Below, piece by piece: positions 8,298 through 17,513 of a stretch of 64,000 nucleotides of DNA. Both the position numbers and the translations under genes were made by a program. This DNA is from Collinsella sp. (GTDB taxonomy: Bacteria > Actinomycetota > Coriobacteriia > Coriobacteriales > Coriobacteriaceae). The stretch is from NCBI GenBank assembly GCA_018373675.1, contig JAHAGQ010000009.1, positions 11,984 to 75,983 on the forward strand, written 5' to 3'. Within the stretch, counting starts at the first letter, position 1. Every line of letters starts with the position of its first letter. Below the pieces are notes generated by a model that ran no database searches, was not told the DNA's origin, and saw only the letters and a program-made list of their open reading frames with translations.

Positions 8298-8822
8298 ATG
8301 AAGAAGACCATCGCAATCGGTTGCGACCATATCGTTACGGACGAGAAGATCTACCTGGCCGACCGCCTGGAGCAGGCTGGCTACAAGGTGCTCGACTGCG
8401 GCACCTACAGCCACACCCGTACGCACTATCCCATCTACGGCAAGGCCGTGGGCGAGGCTGTTGCCAGCGGCAAGGCCGACTTTGGTGTGGCCCTGTGCGG
8501 CACCGGCATTGGCATCACCAACGCCGTCAACAAGGTTCCCGGCGCCCGTTGCGCCCTGGTTCGCGACATGACCTCTGCCCTGTATGCCCGTCGCGAGCTC
8601 AACGCCAACATCGTGGGCTTTGGCGGCAAGATCACCGGCGAGTTCCTGATGGCCGACATCATGCTTGCCTTCCTGGAGGAGCCCTACGAGAAGACCCCCG
8701 AGCACGATGCCCTGATTGCCAAGATCGATGCCTGCAATAAGGCCGACGCTGAGGCTCAGGCTGACCCGCACTTCTTTGACGAGTTCCTCGAGAAGTGGGA
8801 CCGCGGCGAATACCACGACTAG
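8298..8822 (+). CDS. lacB: Galactose-6-phosphate isomerase subunit LacB
   Basis: This 174-residue protein begins with IAIGCDHIV and contains the active-site segment [16 protein letters not shown]. It carries the LacB C-terminal ending [16 protein letters not shown]. It pairs with LacA to form the isomerase. The ribosome site GAAAGGACGTTCTG precedes the ATG. The near-exact match of ends and length to LacB separates it from ribose-5-phosphate isomerase B. Confidence 0.95.
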   Translation: MKKTIAIGCDHIVTDEKIYLADRLEQAGYKVLDCGTYSHTRTHYPIYGKAVGEAVASGKADFGVALCGTGIGITNAVNKVPGARCALVRDMTSALYARRELNANIVGFGGKITGEFLMADIMLAFLEEPYEKTPEHDALIAKIDACNKADAEAQADPHFFDEFLEKWDRGEYHD

Positions 8823-8941
8823 CGGGTATCCGGCGTAATTAACTAGTCCGTTGACGGCTCGCGTTTCTGTGAGGGGGCGCGGGCCGGTTTTCTATCAGCC
8901 CTATTGACTTGGCGGGCTGTCGTAAGAAAGGGAAGGCTCCT

Positions 8942-9823
8942 ATGGAGTTTGTTCTTGATAACGGTTCTATCCGCGTAGCACTGAGCACGGCGGGCGGCTC
9001 GTTCACCTCAATTGTGGCCGACGGTCGCGAGTATCTGTGGCAGGGCGATCCGGCGGTGTGGTCGGGCCAGGCACCTATTTGCTTCCCGATCTGCGGCGGT
9101 CTTCGTGACGGTCGCGCAATGACCATGGGCGGCCGCGAGGTAAAGCTCGCCCGCCACGGCTTTGCGCGCAAACAGGAGTGGAAGCTCGAGGAACAGAGCG
9201 ACAACATGGTTGCGCTGAGCCTAAGCTCTACCGACCATGCCGAGTTGCTCGAGCAGTACCCGTATCCGTTTAAGATCGTTGCTCGTTACACGATCGATTC
9301 GGAAAAGGTGGCCGTGTCGTACGAGGTGACCAATGAGGGCACCGAGGACATGCCGTTCTTTGTGGGCGGTCACCCCGGCTTTAAGTGCCCGCTCGACGAG
9401 GGCGAGTCCTATGACGACTACGAGCTTCGTTTTGAGCAGCGTGAGGCCACCGACCTCTGCACTGCCGTTCCCTCGACGGGCCTGATTGATGTTGAACATC
9501 GCAGCAAGAACCCCATGATCGGCCAGAACCTGCCGCTTACCCATGAACTCTTTGACTTCGCGGAGACCATCTTCGACGTGCTCGAGAGCCGCGTGGTTAC
9601 GCTGACCAAGAAAACCGAGGACAAGGGCGTGCGCCTGACGTTCCCCGATATGCCGTACCTGATTGTGTGGAGCAAGCCCGAGGGCGACTTTGTGGCTGTT
9701 GAACCGTGGGGTGGTCTGTCCACCTGCTCCGACGAGGACGATATCCTGGAGCACAAGCGCGGCTGCCTGGTGGCCAAGCCGGGAGAGACCGTCACCCGCG
9801 GCTTTGAGATCGAGATCCTTTAA
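8942..9823 (+). CDS. Aldose 1-epimerase family protein (LacX-like)
   Basis: This 293-residue protein has the galactose-mutarotase fold and probably equilibrates sugar anomers for the pathway. Motifs include HGFAR and GGHPGFKCPL, the two conserved His regions. A YLWQGDPAVW segment is typical of the LacX/YeaD-like branch found in Gram-positive lac operons. The start at ATG 8942 follows AAAGGGAAGGCTCC. An ATG 33 bases upstream lacks a ribosome site. It lies between lacB and lacC, in the order lacA-lacB-epimerase-lacC. Whether it acts on free or phosphorylated galactose cannot be decided here. Confidence 0.85.
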   Translation: MEFVLDNGSIRVALSTAGGSFTSIVADGREYLWQGDPAVWSGQAPICFPICGGLRDGRAMTMGGREVKLARHGFARKQEWKLEEQSDNMVALSLSSTDHAELLEQYPYPFKIVARYTIDSEKVAVSYEVTNEGTEDMPFFVGGHPGFKCPLDEGESYDDYELRFEQREATDLCTAVPSTGLIDVEHRSKNPMIGQNLPLTHELFDFAETIFDVLESRVVTLTKKTEDKGVRLTFPDMPYLIVWSKPEGDFVAVEPWGGLSTCSDEDDILEHKRGCLVAKPGETVTRGFEIEIL

Positions 9824-9876
9824 CGAGTTATCGTATGTTTGGGGCGGGTTATGCCGCCCCGGAACAGGAGTTCAAC

Positions 9877-10812
9877 ATGATTCTGACCGTTACCATGAAC
9901 CCGTCGATTGATACGCGCTATCAGCTCGACAAGCTGATCATCGACGATGTTAACCGTGTGACGCCCGAAAAGACCGCTGGCGGCAAGGGCCTCAACGTGA
10001 GCCGTGTGCTGCTGCAGTTGGGCGACGATGTGCTCGCGACCGGTCTGCTCGGCGGCCACATGGGTGCCTATATGGCCGAGCTTATGGATGCCGACGGCGT
10101 CAAGAACGACTTTGTGCCCATCGCCGGTGAGACGCGTATTTGCCTGAATATTCTGCACGAGGGTAATCAGACCGAGCTGCTGGAGAGCGGCCCGCAGATC
10201 GCCCCGGCCGAGCTCGAGGCCTTTACGGCCAAGTTCGCCGAGCTTGCAGCGAAGGCGGACGTCGTGACGCTTTCGGGCTCGCTGCCGCGTGGCGTCGATG
10301 CCGGCTACTATGCCGAGCTCGTCAAGATCGCCGAGGAGGCGGGCGCCAAGGTGCTGCTCGACACCTCGGGTGCATCGCTGGAGGCCGCGCTGGAGTCCGA
10401 CGCTAAGCCCGAGCTCGTAAAGCCCAACCTGACCGAGATTAACGGCCTGCTGGGTACGTCCTTTACGACCGATGATGTGGATGCCCTGCGCGAGACGCTT
10501 GCCTCCGATGGACGCTTTGCCGGTATTCCCTGGGTTGTCGTTTCGATGGGCGCAGCCGGTTCGGTGGGTTTCCATGAGGGCCGCGCGTTCCGCGCCAAGA
10601 CGCCCGCGATTGCGGCTGTGAACGCGACGGGTTCCGGTGACTCGACCATCGCCGGCTTTGCGCACGCCATTGCTGCTGGTGCCGACGATGTCACGGTGCT
10701 CAAGACCGCCAATACCTGCGGCAAGCTCAACGCCATGGATCCCAAGACCGGCCACCTGGTCATGGACCGCTGGGACGAGGTCTACAACAGCGTTGTCGTG
10801 ACTGAACTCTAG
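9877..10812 (+). CDS. lacC: Tagatose-6-phosphate kinase (PfkB family)
   Basis: This 311-residue kinase should phosphorylate tagatose-6-phosphate to tagatose-1,6-bisphosphate with ATP. It matches LacC end to end: MILTVTMNPSID at the start, TAGGKGLNVSRVL for sugar binding and the ATP/anion-hole motif NATGSGDST with the catalytic Asp. The internal ATG at 9877, after ACAGGAGTTCAAC, restores the standard N-terminus. It is the last gene of the operon. 1-Phosphofructokinase (FruK) is the nearest alternative. The lac context favours LacC, though activity on fructose-1-phosphate remains possible. Confidence 0.9.
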   Translation: MILTVTMNPSIDTRYQLDKLIIDDVNRVTPEKTAGGKGLNVSRVLLQLGDDVLATGLLGGHMGAYMAELMDADGVKNDFVPIAGETRICLNILHEGNQTELLESGPQIAPAELEAFTAKFAELAAKADVVTLSGSLPRGVDAGYYAELVKIAEEAGAKVLLDTSGASLEAALESDAKPELVKPNLTEINGLLGTSFTTDDVDALRETLASDGRFAGIPWVVVSMGAAGSVGFHEGRAFRAKTPAIAAVNATGSGDSTIAGFAHAIAAGADDVTVLKTANTCGKLNAMDPKTGHLVMDRWDEVYNSVVVTEL

Positions 10813-10824
10813 GGTTACGGCGTT

Positions 10825-11096
10825 TTACCAAACGCCGAAACGGCTCGACGCTACAAACGCCCCTAAGCGGCAATCTGACGTTCAATCGTCGGGCATGACC
10901 AGAAGGTCAATGCCCTCCTCTTTCACGTCACCTTGCTCGCTTAGGGGCGTTTTCGCTGTCGTTGCCAAAACATCGACGTTGCCCTGGTCGCAAGTAGTCG
11001 TTGGGGACGTTCTTGTTTGACTAGTCGTTTAAGAACGTCCCCAACGACTAGCCAATAAAACGGCGCCCGTCGGCGATGTTGCCGGCGGGCGCCGTT
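10825..11096. terminator. lacC/galT convergent region: four hairpins, no gene
   Basis: No coding sequence is seen between the two stop codons. A small hairpin CGGCGTTTT/AAACGCCG (about 10827-10846) comes first. A multi-part hairpin with a closing stem AACGCCCCTAAGCG/CGCTTAGGGGCGTT (about 10857-10952) and a T-run follows. Then come GTTGGGGACGTTCTT/AAGAACGTCCCCAAC (about 11001-11045) and a galT-side terminator stem with a T-run on the minus strand (about 11060-11096). Together they act as bidirectional terminators. Confidence 0.7.
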
Positions 11097-11150
11097 GTCG
11101 TGTAGGTGGCTATGTCGTGCAGGCTGCTGTTGAACGTTCGGGCCCGTGCT

Positions 11151-12770
11151 CTACAGCGAGTCGATAAAGCGCTGCTGGGCGGCGCGTCCTGCCTCGTCCC
11201 ACTTAAAGACGCCGGCGTTGTCGAGCACGTGGCCAAACACCACGCCGACCTCTTCGTGCAGGATGTCGATGGCGTTGTCGGCCGTAAGCTCGTCGGCGCG
11301 GCGGGCAAAGACGTCCTCAGCCCATGCGGCGTGGCTGCGGCAAAGGTCGTCGCCCTCGAGCGCGCCGGCAAGGTCGTAGCTGGCATCTGCCTTGGCCGCC
11401 AGCAGGTGCTCGCGGACAGCGCCGAGCTCGGGAACCAAGCGCGGCGGCAAAATGGCCAGGCCCATGACCTCGATCAGGCCGATGTTCTCCTTTTTGATGT
11501 GGTGGTACTCAGCATGCGGATGGAATACGCCCAGCGGATGCTCGTCGGTCGTGATGTTGCAGCGAAGCGCCAGGTAGGCCTCGTAGATTTCGCCGCCGGC
11601 GTTGCCGCGGGAGTCCACGCGGCGAATGACGGGCGTCACGGTGTTGTGGGCCACGCCGTCGGCCGTGTGTGCGATGACGCCGACCGACTCATCGGTCCAC
11701 TCGCGCCAGGCAAGGATAATCTTCTCGGCGGCGTCGAGCAGCTGGGCGCGGTCGTGCGATCGTAGTCGCAGCACCGAAAGCGGCCACTGTAACACGGTAC
11801 CGATGACCTGGTCAAAGCCCGGCACGCTAAACTGCGAGACCTCGGCGGCGTGCATCATGGGGAACTCGTGCGCGCCGCCCTGGAAGTGGTCGTGCGACAG
11901 AATCGAGCCGCCCACGATGGGCAGGTCGGCGTTGGAGCCAATGAAGTAGTGCGGGAACAGGTCGACAAAGTCGAGCAGGCAGGTCAGCCCCTTGCGGTCG
12001 ACGTGCATCGGACGATGCTCGGAGCTCATGGCAATGCAGTGCTCGTTAAAGTACGCGTACGGGCTGTACTGGAAGCCCCAGCGCTCGCCGTTGAGCTGGA
12101 TGGGGATGACGCGCAGATTCTGGCGGGCGGGGTGAGCGCCGCCGTCGGCTGCGGCGGAGCGTCCGGGATAGCCCTCGTTTTCGATGCAGAGCTGGCAGGC
12201 GGGATACTTCTCGCCCGTGTTCTTAGCTGCACCTGCCGCGGCGATATCGCGCGGGTCCTTCTCAGGCTTGGACAGGTTGATGGTGATCTCCAGGTCGCCC
12301 CAGTTGGTGGGGGTGCTCCATTTGATGTTGCGCGCGATGGCGGCGCGGCGCACGTAGCCGGCGTCGCAGCACAGACCGTAGAACCAGTCGGTCGCGGCGC
12401 GGGGCTCGTTGACGCCCATGCGGCCGTTGAACTCCTCGTTTACAACCGAAGGCCTCGGCATGAGCGCGCCCATAATGCGCATGGCAATGCGGTCGCGGCC
12501 AGACGCCGTGTCCTCGGCGGCGCCGTTGGCAACGGCAGCCTCGGCAAGCGCAGCAAGCGTGCCCTCCAGGTCAAAGTTGGGCAGGGTATCGGGGTGCAAG
12601 AGCGAGAGTTTCTCGACCTGGAGCGCCCAGGCCATGTCGAGCGCCGGGCCCGTAGCACCGATGCACTCGAGAATGGTGTTATACGCCCAGATGCGATCGT
12701 CCTGGCCGATCATCGATCGGTGGATAGCGTACTCGATCAGGTTCTGCGCGGCCTCGCGCACGTCAGTCAT
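11151..12770 (-). CDS. galT: Galactose-1-phosphate uridylyltransferase (class II)
   Basis: This enzyme exchanges UMP between UDP-glucose and galactose-1-phosphate in the Leloir pathway. The protein (539 residues) belongs to the Gram-positive class II GalT family, unrelated in length to the 350-residue E. coli type. It shows the family features KWSTPTNWGDLEITINLSKP and GGSILSHDHFQGG with clustered His. The chosen start is the ATG at 12770, which overlaps the galK stop as TAATG, so translation is probably coupled. An ATG three codons earlier (12779) is possible. A UDP-glucose epimerase (galE) is not in the window. Confidence 0.9.
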   Translation of the reverse strand: MTDVREAAQNLIEYAIHRSMIGQDDRIWAYNTILECIGATGPALDMAWALQVEKLSLLHPDTLPNFDLEGTLAALAEAAVANGAAEDTASGRDRIAMRIMGALMPRPSVVNEEFNGRMGVNEPRAATDWFYGLCCDAGYVRRAAIARNIKWSTPTNWGDLEITINLSKPEKDPRDIAAAGAAKNTGEKYPACQLCIENEGYPGRSAAADGGAHPARQNLRVIPIQLNGERWGFQYSPYAYFNEHCIAMSSEHRPMHVDRKGLTCLLDFVDLFPHYFIGSNADLPIVGGSILSHDHFQGGAHEFPMMHAAEVSQFSVPGFDQVIGTVLQWPLSVLRLRSHDRAQLLDAAEKIILAWREWTDESVGVIAHTADGVAHNTVTPVIRRVDSRGNAGGEIYEAYLALRCNITTDEHPLGVFHPHAEYHHIKKENIGLIEVMGLAILPPRLVPELGAVREHLLAAKADASYDLAGALEGDDLCRSHAAWAEDVFARRADELTADNAIDILHEEVGVVFGHVLDNAGVFKWDEAGRAAQQRFIDSL

Positions 12771-13975
12771 TACAGCCATGCCGCGTAAGCCCCCTTGTCA
12801 GAAATTGCGTAGTGGCGGGCAGAGCCCTCGCCCAGCCAGCCGTTCATCTTGGTGATAAAGGTGTCGACCAGGTCGAGCGGCACGAAGGCCTGGATGGTGC
12901 CACCAAAGCCGCCACCGTGGATACGGACGGCGCCACGGCCGTCGAGCACGTGCTCGGCCAGTGCCAGGGCATACATCGAGGGCTGCTCGGAGCCCAGCTT
13001 GGCAACGACATTCTGTAGGTACATGGCAGAGCTGGCGCCGGACTCGCGCGTCAGGACCAGGAACTGGTCGATGTCGCCGGCGTTCAGGGCAGCCCAGCGC
13101 TTATCGACCAGGCCGTTTTCGTACCAGTAGTGAACGGCGCGCAGGCAGGCGCGGTCGCCCAGCTTGGCGCGCAGCTCGGGGAGCTTGGCGTCAAAGTCCG
13201 CCACGTTTACCTCGCACAGGCGTGCCTTGCCAAACTCGGCAGCGACGTCCTGCATCTCGCGCGGAACGGCGGCGTAGTCGTCGGTGGCGGCCACGTGGTC
13301 GGCACCGACCTTAACGAGCACGAGCGCATAACCGTGATCCTCAAAGTTGAGCTCGAGCTTCTGGGTTTTAGGCTGAGCCTGATCCTCAAAGTCCATGTAG
13401 GCGAGGCCGCCCAAGCAAACGGCGGCCTGGTCCATCAGACCGCAGGGCTTGCCGTAATAGTTGTTCTCGGTGCGCTGGCTCATCTGGGCGAGCGCGACGG
13501 GCTCGATGGCGGGTGCGTCCCAGAGCGTCTCCATGGCGCGACCGTATGCCGCCTCGACAGCAGCGGAGCTCGAAAGACCGCCGCCCGAGGGGACGGAGCA
13601 GGTGAAGGCAAAGTCGAAGCCCTGGGGCTCAACGCCCAGAGCAGCGATTTCGTGGGCCATGCCGCGGACGAGGCTCGCGGACGTGCCCTTCTCGGACTCC
13701 TGAACATCTAGCGTATCGAGCGTGATCTCAAAGGTGGGGTAGCCCTCATCGGCAACGCGGACCTTGTTGGTGTCGGTTGCCACGGCGATACCGTCGACGG
13801 CGACATCGAGCGAGCCGGCGATAACGTGGCCACCCTCGTGGTCGGTGTGGTTGCCGCTGATCTCGGAACGGCCTGGCGCGTGCACGTAGAGCACCTGGCG
13901 GTCGCCGATGGGGCCAAACTCCTCCTCGAACAGCTTGGTGAGCGTGGCGAATGTCTTTTCGTCGGGGGTGGTCAT
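12770..13975 (-). CDS. galK: Galactokinase
   Basis: This GHMP kinase (401 residues) converts galactose to galactose-1-phosphate. Signature motifs are the substrate-binding APGRSEISGNHTDHEGG near residue 40 and the ATP loop VPSGGGLSSSAAVEAAYG. The C-terminal GHMP motif is IHGGGFGGT. The ATG at 13975 follows AAAGAAAGGACTCCC. An upstream in-frame start at 13999 would add eight residues absent from the family. It is the first gene of the galK-galT operon, divergent from the LacI gene at 14314. Two perfect inverted 18-bp sites lie between them. Confidence 0.95.
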   Translation of the reverse strand: MTTPDEKTFATLTKLFEEEFGPIGDRQVLYVHAPGRSEISGNHTDHEGGHVIAGSLDVAVDGIAVATDTNKVRVADEGYPTFEITLDTLDVQESEKGTSASLVRGMAHEIAALGVEPQGFDFAFTCSVPSGGGLSSSAAVEAAYGRAMETLWDAPAIEPVALAQMSQRTENNYYGKPCGLMDQAAVCLGGLAYMDFEDQAQPKTQKLELNFEDHGYALVLVKVGADHVAATDDYAAVPREMQDVAAEFGKARLCEVNVADFDAKLPELRAKLGDRACLRAVHYWYENGLVDKRWAALNAGDIDQFLVLTRESGASSAMYLQNVVAKLGSEQPSMYALALAEHVLDGRGAVRIHGGGFGGTIQAFVPLDLVDTFITKMNGWLGEGSARHYAISDKGAYAAWL

Positions 13976-14015
13976 GGGAGTCCTTTCTTTGGCGCGCACG
14001 GATGAGTTTTGCGTC

Positions 14016-14101
14016 GTTATGAGTACGTTAACAACTTAAAGCGGCATGAACCAAGTGTTCACGATACCGCACGTTACGGGCTATGTTAACGTACTCATAA
14101 C
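14016..14101. promoter_or_regulatory. Two perfect inverted 18-bp operator sites in the galK promoter
   Basis: GTTATGAGTACGTTAACA at 14016-14033 and its exact complement at 14084-14101 are arranged head-to-head, with centres 68 bases apart. A third partial copy (AGAGTACGTTAACATG) lies at 14207-14222, nearer the LacI start. The spacing suits a looping LacI-type tetramer. Binding by the adjacent LacI protein is inferred. Confidence 0.75.
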
Positions 14102-14313
14102 ACAACGCTTGTCACTATTTGAGAATCTGGTAATCGGTAGAAATACGGCCGTGAACGGTACTGCCGTATGGACTTATAAAGCAGAAGAGATGCAGATAGA
14201 AAAAGTAGAGTACGTTAACATGCGTCCGACGATAGCGGGCCTCGGCGCGGGGTGTATTTCTGTCCGGGCCGGCATGCACGCTATTCAGATCTCGCAAGGG
14301 TGAAGGTGATCCT

Positions 14314-15345
14314 GTGGCAAGGCGTCCGTCCAACGATACCAGTTCGCGTCCGGTCTCCATGGCCGACGTCGCCCGCGCTGCCGGCGTTTCGCAGCAGACG
14401 GTTTCGCGCGTCGCCAACGGCTTGCCCAACGTTAACGAGCAGACGCGCCAGCGCGTGCAGGCCGCTATGCAAGAGCTCGGCTTTCGTCCGAGTTATGCCG
14501 GTCGCTCGCTGCGCGACGGCCGTTACCATTCGGTCGGCCTGTGCATCAACGATGTCACCAAGTTTGGCAACCTTTCAATGATCGACGGCATCGCCAGCGC
14601 TGCTCGCGAGCATAATTGCGCCATCACGCTGGTCGAGATGTCCAAGACCGAGGAGTTTTCGCTTGCCGAGGCCACGCGTCGTATGGCCGCATTGCCGGTG
14701 GACGGCATCATTATCGGCATGAGTCGCATGGCGCCCGATTTTGAGACGTTTGATCCACTGCCGGGCATTGGCACGGTCATCGTTACCATGTACGCGCACC
14801 CGCGGGTGACCACGGTCGATTCCGACCATTACGGCTGCTCGCTATTGCTTATGGATCATCTGTTTGAGCTGGGACACGAGCAGATTCGCTATATTGGCGG
14901 CCCGTCGTTCTCGGTCGACGAGCAATTTCGCCGCGCCGGTTGGCAGGATGCGCTCGAGCGTAAACACATCGAGCCGGCAGAGCCGCTCGAGGGCGACTGG
15001 TCTGCCAACAGCGGCTACGAGGCCGGCAGGTACCTGGCCGAGCGCGATCGCACCATGACGGCGATTTACGCGGCAAACGACCAGATGGCAAATGGCGCGA
15101 TTGCAGCGCTGCGCGATAGCGGTCTGCGCGTGCCCGAGGACGTAAGCGTGGTGGGCGTCGATGACTCGCTCGACGACTTTGTCGCGCATAACGAGCTCAC
15201 GACCGTGCGATTCGATCTACATCAGCGCGGACGCGAGGTATTCGAGCATGCGGTTCCCGAGGCGGGGGCAACGGACAAAACCGTCGCCATTCGCATTCCT
15301 GGTCAGCTCATCGTTCGACATTCCACAGCAGAGCCGCGCGCATAG
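14314..15345 (+). CDS. LacI-family transcriptional regulator (probable galactose regulator)
   Basis: This 343-residue LacI protein has its HTH at residues about 16-35 (MADVARAAGVSQQTVSRVAN) and hinge YAGRSLRDGR. Its effector domain includes AANDQMANGA and VPEDVSVVGVDDSLDD. It starts with GTG at 14314 after AAGGGTGAAGGTGATCCT. It is divergent from galK-galT and probably represses that operon and itself through the inverted 18-bp sites. It is clearly paralogous to the regulators at 2 and 4460, sharing the GDWSANSGY segment. The inducer is unknown; galactose or a phosphorylated derivative is a guess. Confidence 0.9.
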   Translation: MARRPSNDTSSRPVSMADVARAAGVSQQTVSRVANGLPNVNEQTRQRVQAAMQELGFRPSYAGRSLRDGRYHSVGLCINDVTKFGNLSMIDGIASAAREHNCAITLVEMSKTEEFSLAEATRRMAALPVDGIIIGMSRMAPDFETFDPLPGIGTVIVTMYAHPRVTTVDSDHYGCSLLLMDHLFELGHEQIRYIGGPSFSVDEQFRRAGWQDALERKHIEPAEPLEGDWSANSGYEAGRYLAERDRTMTAIYAANDQMANGAIAALRDSGLRVPEDVSVVGVDDSLDDFVAHNELTTVRFDLHQRGREVFEHAVPEAGATDKTVAIRIPGQLIVRHSTAEPRA

Positions 15346-15428
15346 TTTGTGCAGGTCAACGGCGGTATATTCCGCCTCAATAACAATCGGTAAGGATGCT
15401 GACGGATAGCCGTGGCTATGCAGCCGAG

Positions 15429-15437
15429 TGTTATGAT
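15429..15437 (+). promoter_or_regulatory. Extended -10 promoter element before flavodiiron gene
   Basis: TG-T-TATGAT is an extended -10 form without an obvious -35 box, 38 bases before the ATG at 15475. Confidence 0.4.
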
Positions 15438-15474
15438 AGACGGGCTCTTTTGTCTATCTAGGAGGCTTTGCCTG

Positions 15475-16635
15475 ATGGAGATCACCAAGGATATCCGCTA
15501 CATTGGCGTTAACGATCACGACATTGACCTGTTCGAGGGCCAGTACGATGTGTCCGAGAACGGCATGGCATACAACAGCTACGTTATCTTGGGCGAAAAG
15601 ATCGCTGTCGCCGATTCAGTCGACGGCGGTTTTGTTGACGAGTGGCTCGGCAACCTCGAGGCCGTGCTCGATGGCCGCACGCCCGACTACCTGATCGTCC
15701 ATCACATGGAGCCCGATCACTCCGCCGGCATCGCCGCCTTTATGGAGCGCTATCCCCAGGCGCAGATTGTTGCCAGCATGGGCGCCTTCCGTATGATGGT
15801 CAACTACTTTGGCACCGACTTCCCCGAGCGCAAGATGGTCGTCAAAGATGGCGACGTGCTCGACCTGGGCGGCCACAGCCTAACCTTTGTCGGTGCCCCC
15901 AATGTTCACTGGCCCGAGGTACTCTTCTCCTACGAGTCCACCGACAAGGTGCTCTTTAGTGCCGACGGTTTTGGCAAGTTTGGCGCCAACGACATCGAGG
16001 ATCCCGAGGGCTGGGCTTGCGAAGCGCGCCGTTACTACTTTGGCATCGTCGGTAAGTTCGGCAAGTTCGTGCAGGCCGTCCTCAAGAAGGCCGCCGACCT
16101 GGACATCCAGATTATCTGCCCGCTCCACGGCCCCGTGCTGACTGAGAACCTGGGCTACTACCTCGACACCTATAACACCTGGTCGAGCTATCAGCCCGAG
16201 GACGAGGGTATCACGATTGCCTATGCGAGCGTGTACGGGCATCTGAAGGCTGCCGTCGAGGAGCTCGCATCTGCGCTTGAGGCTCGCGGCCAGAAGGTCT
16301 CCGTCTTTGACCTGGCTCGTGACGACATGGCCGAGGCCGTTGAGGATGCGTTCCGCTACGACCGTCTGGTGCTCGCCTCCATCACCTATCAGGGCGAGAT
16401 CTTCCCGTGCATGAGCACCTTCATCCATACGCTCGCCGAGCACGCCTACCAGAACCGTACGGTGGCGCTCGTCGAGGCCGGCTCTTGGGCACCCGCGGCT
16501 GCCAAGGTTATGACCAAGGAGCTCGAGGACATGAAGGACATCACCCTGACGCAGAACAAGGTGACTGTGCTGGGCTCGCTCAACGAAGCCTCGCGCGCCC
16601 AGATCGAGGCCCTCGCCGACGAGCTTTCCAAGTAG
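15475..16635 (+). CDS. Flavodiiron protein (FprA-like A-type flavoprotein)
   Basis: This 386-residue protein should reduce O2 to water and/or NO to N2O, protecting an anaerobe. The N-terminal metallo-beta-lactamase-like domain has the di-iron motif H77-x-E79-x-D81-H82 (VHHMEPDHSAG), a further PNVHWPEV ligand region and a PLHGPVL ligand. The C-terminal flavodoxin domain starts near residue 245 (ITIAYASVYGHL) and binds FMN. Start ATG 15475 follows TAGGAGGCTTTGCCTG. The 21 codons upstream are not part of the family. No rubredoxin or rubredoxin domain is attached. Its place between LacI and DeoR genes does not suggest a shared function. Confidence 0.9.
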   Translation: MEITKDIRYIGVNDHDIDLFEGQYDVSENGMAYNSYVILGEKIAVADSVDGGFVDEWLGNLEAVLDGRTPDYLIVHHMEPDHSAGIAAFMERYPQAQIVASMGAFRMMVNYFGTDFPERKMVVKDGDVLDLGGHSLTFVGAPNVHWPEVLFSYESTDKVLFSADGFGKFGANDIEDPEGWACEARRYYFGIVGKFGKFVQAVLKKAADLDIQIICPLHGPVLTENLGYYLDTYNTWSSYQPEDEGITIAYASVYGHLKAAVEELASALEARGQKVSVFDLARDDMAEAVEDAFRYDRLVLASITYQGEIFPCMSTFIHTLAEHAYQNRTVALVEAGSWAPAAAKVMTKELEDMKDITLTQNKVTVLGSLNEASRAQIEALADELSK

Positions 16636-16668
16636 CGACACGTTCACTTTTGACGCTCAGCCATCACA

Positions 16669-16707
16669 ACCACCACAAAGGGGACAGGCACCTTTGTGGT
16701 GGTTTTT
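16669..16707. terminator. Bidirectional terminator with GGGACAGG loop
   Basis: The stem ACCACCACAAAG/CTTTGTGGTGGT encloses a loop with GGGACAGG and is followed by TTTTTG. It lies between the convergent flavodiiron and DeoR genes. The loop motif recurs in the dispersed hairpins at 23805, 30806, 59720 and 63281. Confidence 0.8.
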
Positions 16708-16709
16708 GT

Positions 16710-17513
16710 TTAAGCGCCGGCGATGACGAGATTTGGGCGGGCGTCGTCGGCGGTCTCGGCGATTGAGGTGGCGACGGCGCCATCGGGATTACGGTCCATC
16801 ACGATGGTGTCGACATCGGTCAGCTTGGCAAAGCGGTACATGCCGCGTCCGTTAACCTTGCTGGCGTCCATGAGGGCGACGCTTTGACGGGCGGCACCGA
16901 CCATAGCCGCTTTGGTCTCGGCCATCTGCGGAAAGTCGGTCGTAAAGCCGCAGCCGGGAACAAAAGCTCCAGGGCACATGACGGCAAGGTCGGCGTGGAC
17001 CATTTGGAGCGCCTGCATGGTAAGTGGGCCGTACAGATAGCGATGACCTTTGCGCACTGCCCCGCCCAGCATGACGACATCGACCGAGGGCATGCTCTCG
17101 TCGATGTAATCGGCAATGGTAATGTCGGCCGTGATGACGGTGATGCCATCGCGCTGGTCGAGGAGCCGGACAAACTCGAGAGCGGTGGTGCCCGAGTCGA
17201 CGAGCAGGGTGTCACCGTTGCCGACGAGTTCAATGGCGCTTTGTGCGATGGCCTGCTTGGCGGCAACATTGACGTTGATACGGCGATCCTGGGTGGATAC
17301 GGTCAGTCGCTTCTGGAGCGACACAGCGCCACCATGCGTGCGGCGCAGCTTGCCGGACTCGGCGAGCGCGTCTAGGTCGGCACGGGCGGTAACGGAGGAC
17401 ACACCAAAGGTCTGGGCGATTTCTGCTACCTGCACCGAGGCATTATGCTCAAGCATCTCCATGATGGCGGCACGACGCTCATCGGCGAAGGCTCGGGTTG
17501 TTGCATGGGCCAT
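16710..17513 (-). CDS. DeoR-family transcriptional repressor
   Basis: This 267-residue regulator has an N-terminal DeoR winged HTH (RRAAIMEMLEHNASVQVAEIA, then SSVTARADLDAL and LRRTHGGAV). A C-terminal sugar-phosphate-sensing domain of the DeoRC type follows (LLVDSGTTALEFVR, DITIADYI, GFTTDFPQMAETKAAMV). The start at 17513 follows GAGGATGGAGCAGCT. A longer reading frame of 16 more residues is less likely. It is divergent from the aldolase gene. In lactic acid bacteria the lac regulator LacR is a DeoR protein sensing tagatose-6-phosphate, so this is a candidate LacR equivalent. Confidence 0.85.
   Translation of the reverse strand: MAHATTRAFADERRAAIMEMLEHNASVQVAEIAQTFGVSSVTARADLDALAESGKLRRTHGGAVSLQKRLTVSTQDRRINVNVAAKQAIAQSAIELVGNGDTLLVDSGTTALEFVRLLDQRDGITVITADITIADYIDESMPSVDVVMLGGAVRKGHRYLYGPLTMQALQMVHADLAVMCPGAFVPGCGFTTDFPQMAETKAAMVGAARQSVALMDASKVNGRGMYRFAKLTDVDTIVMDRNPDGAVATSIAETADDARPNLVIAGA

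Noticed and set aside
10959..10990. Sequence like the lacE operator (TGCCAAAACATCGACGTTGCC)
   Set aside because: It lies between two convergent gene ends, where an operator makes no sense, and the core TGTT is lost. Probably chance or a relic.
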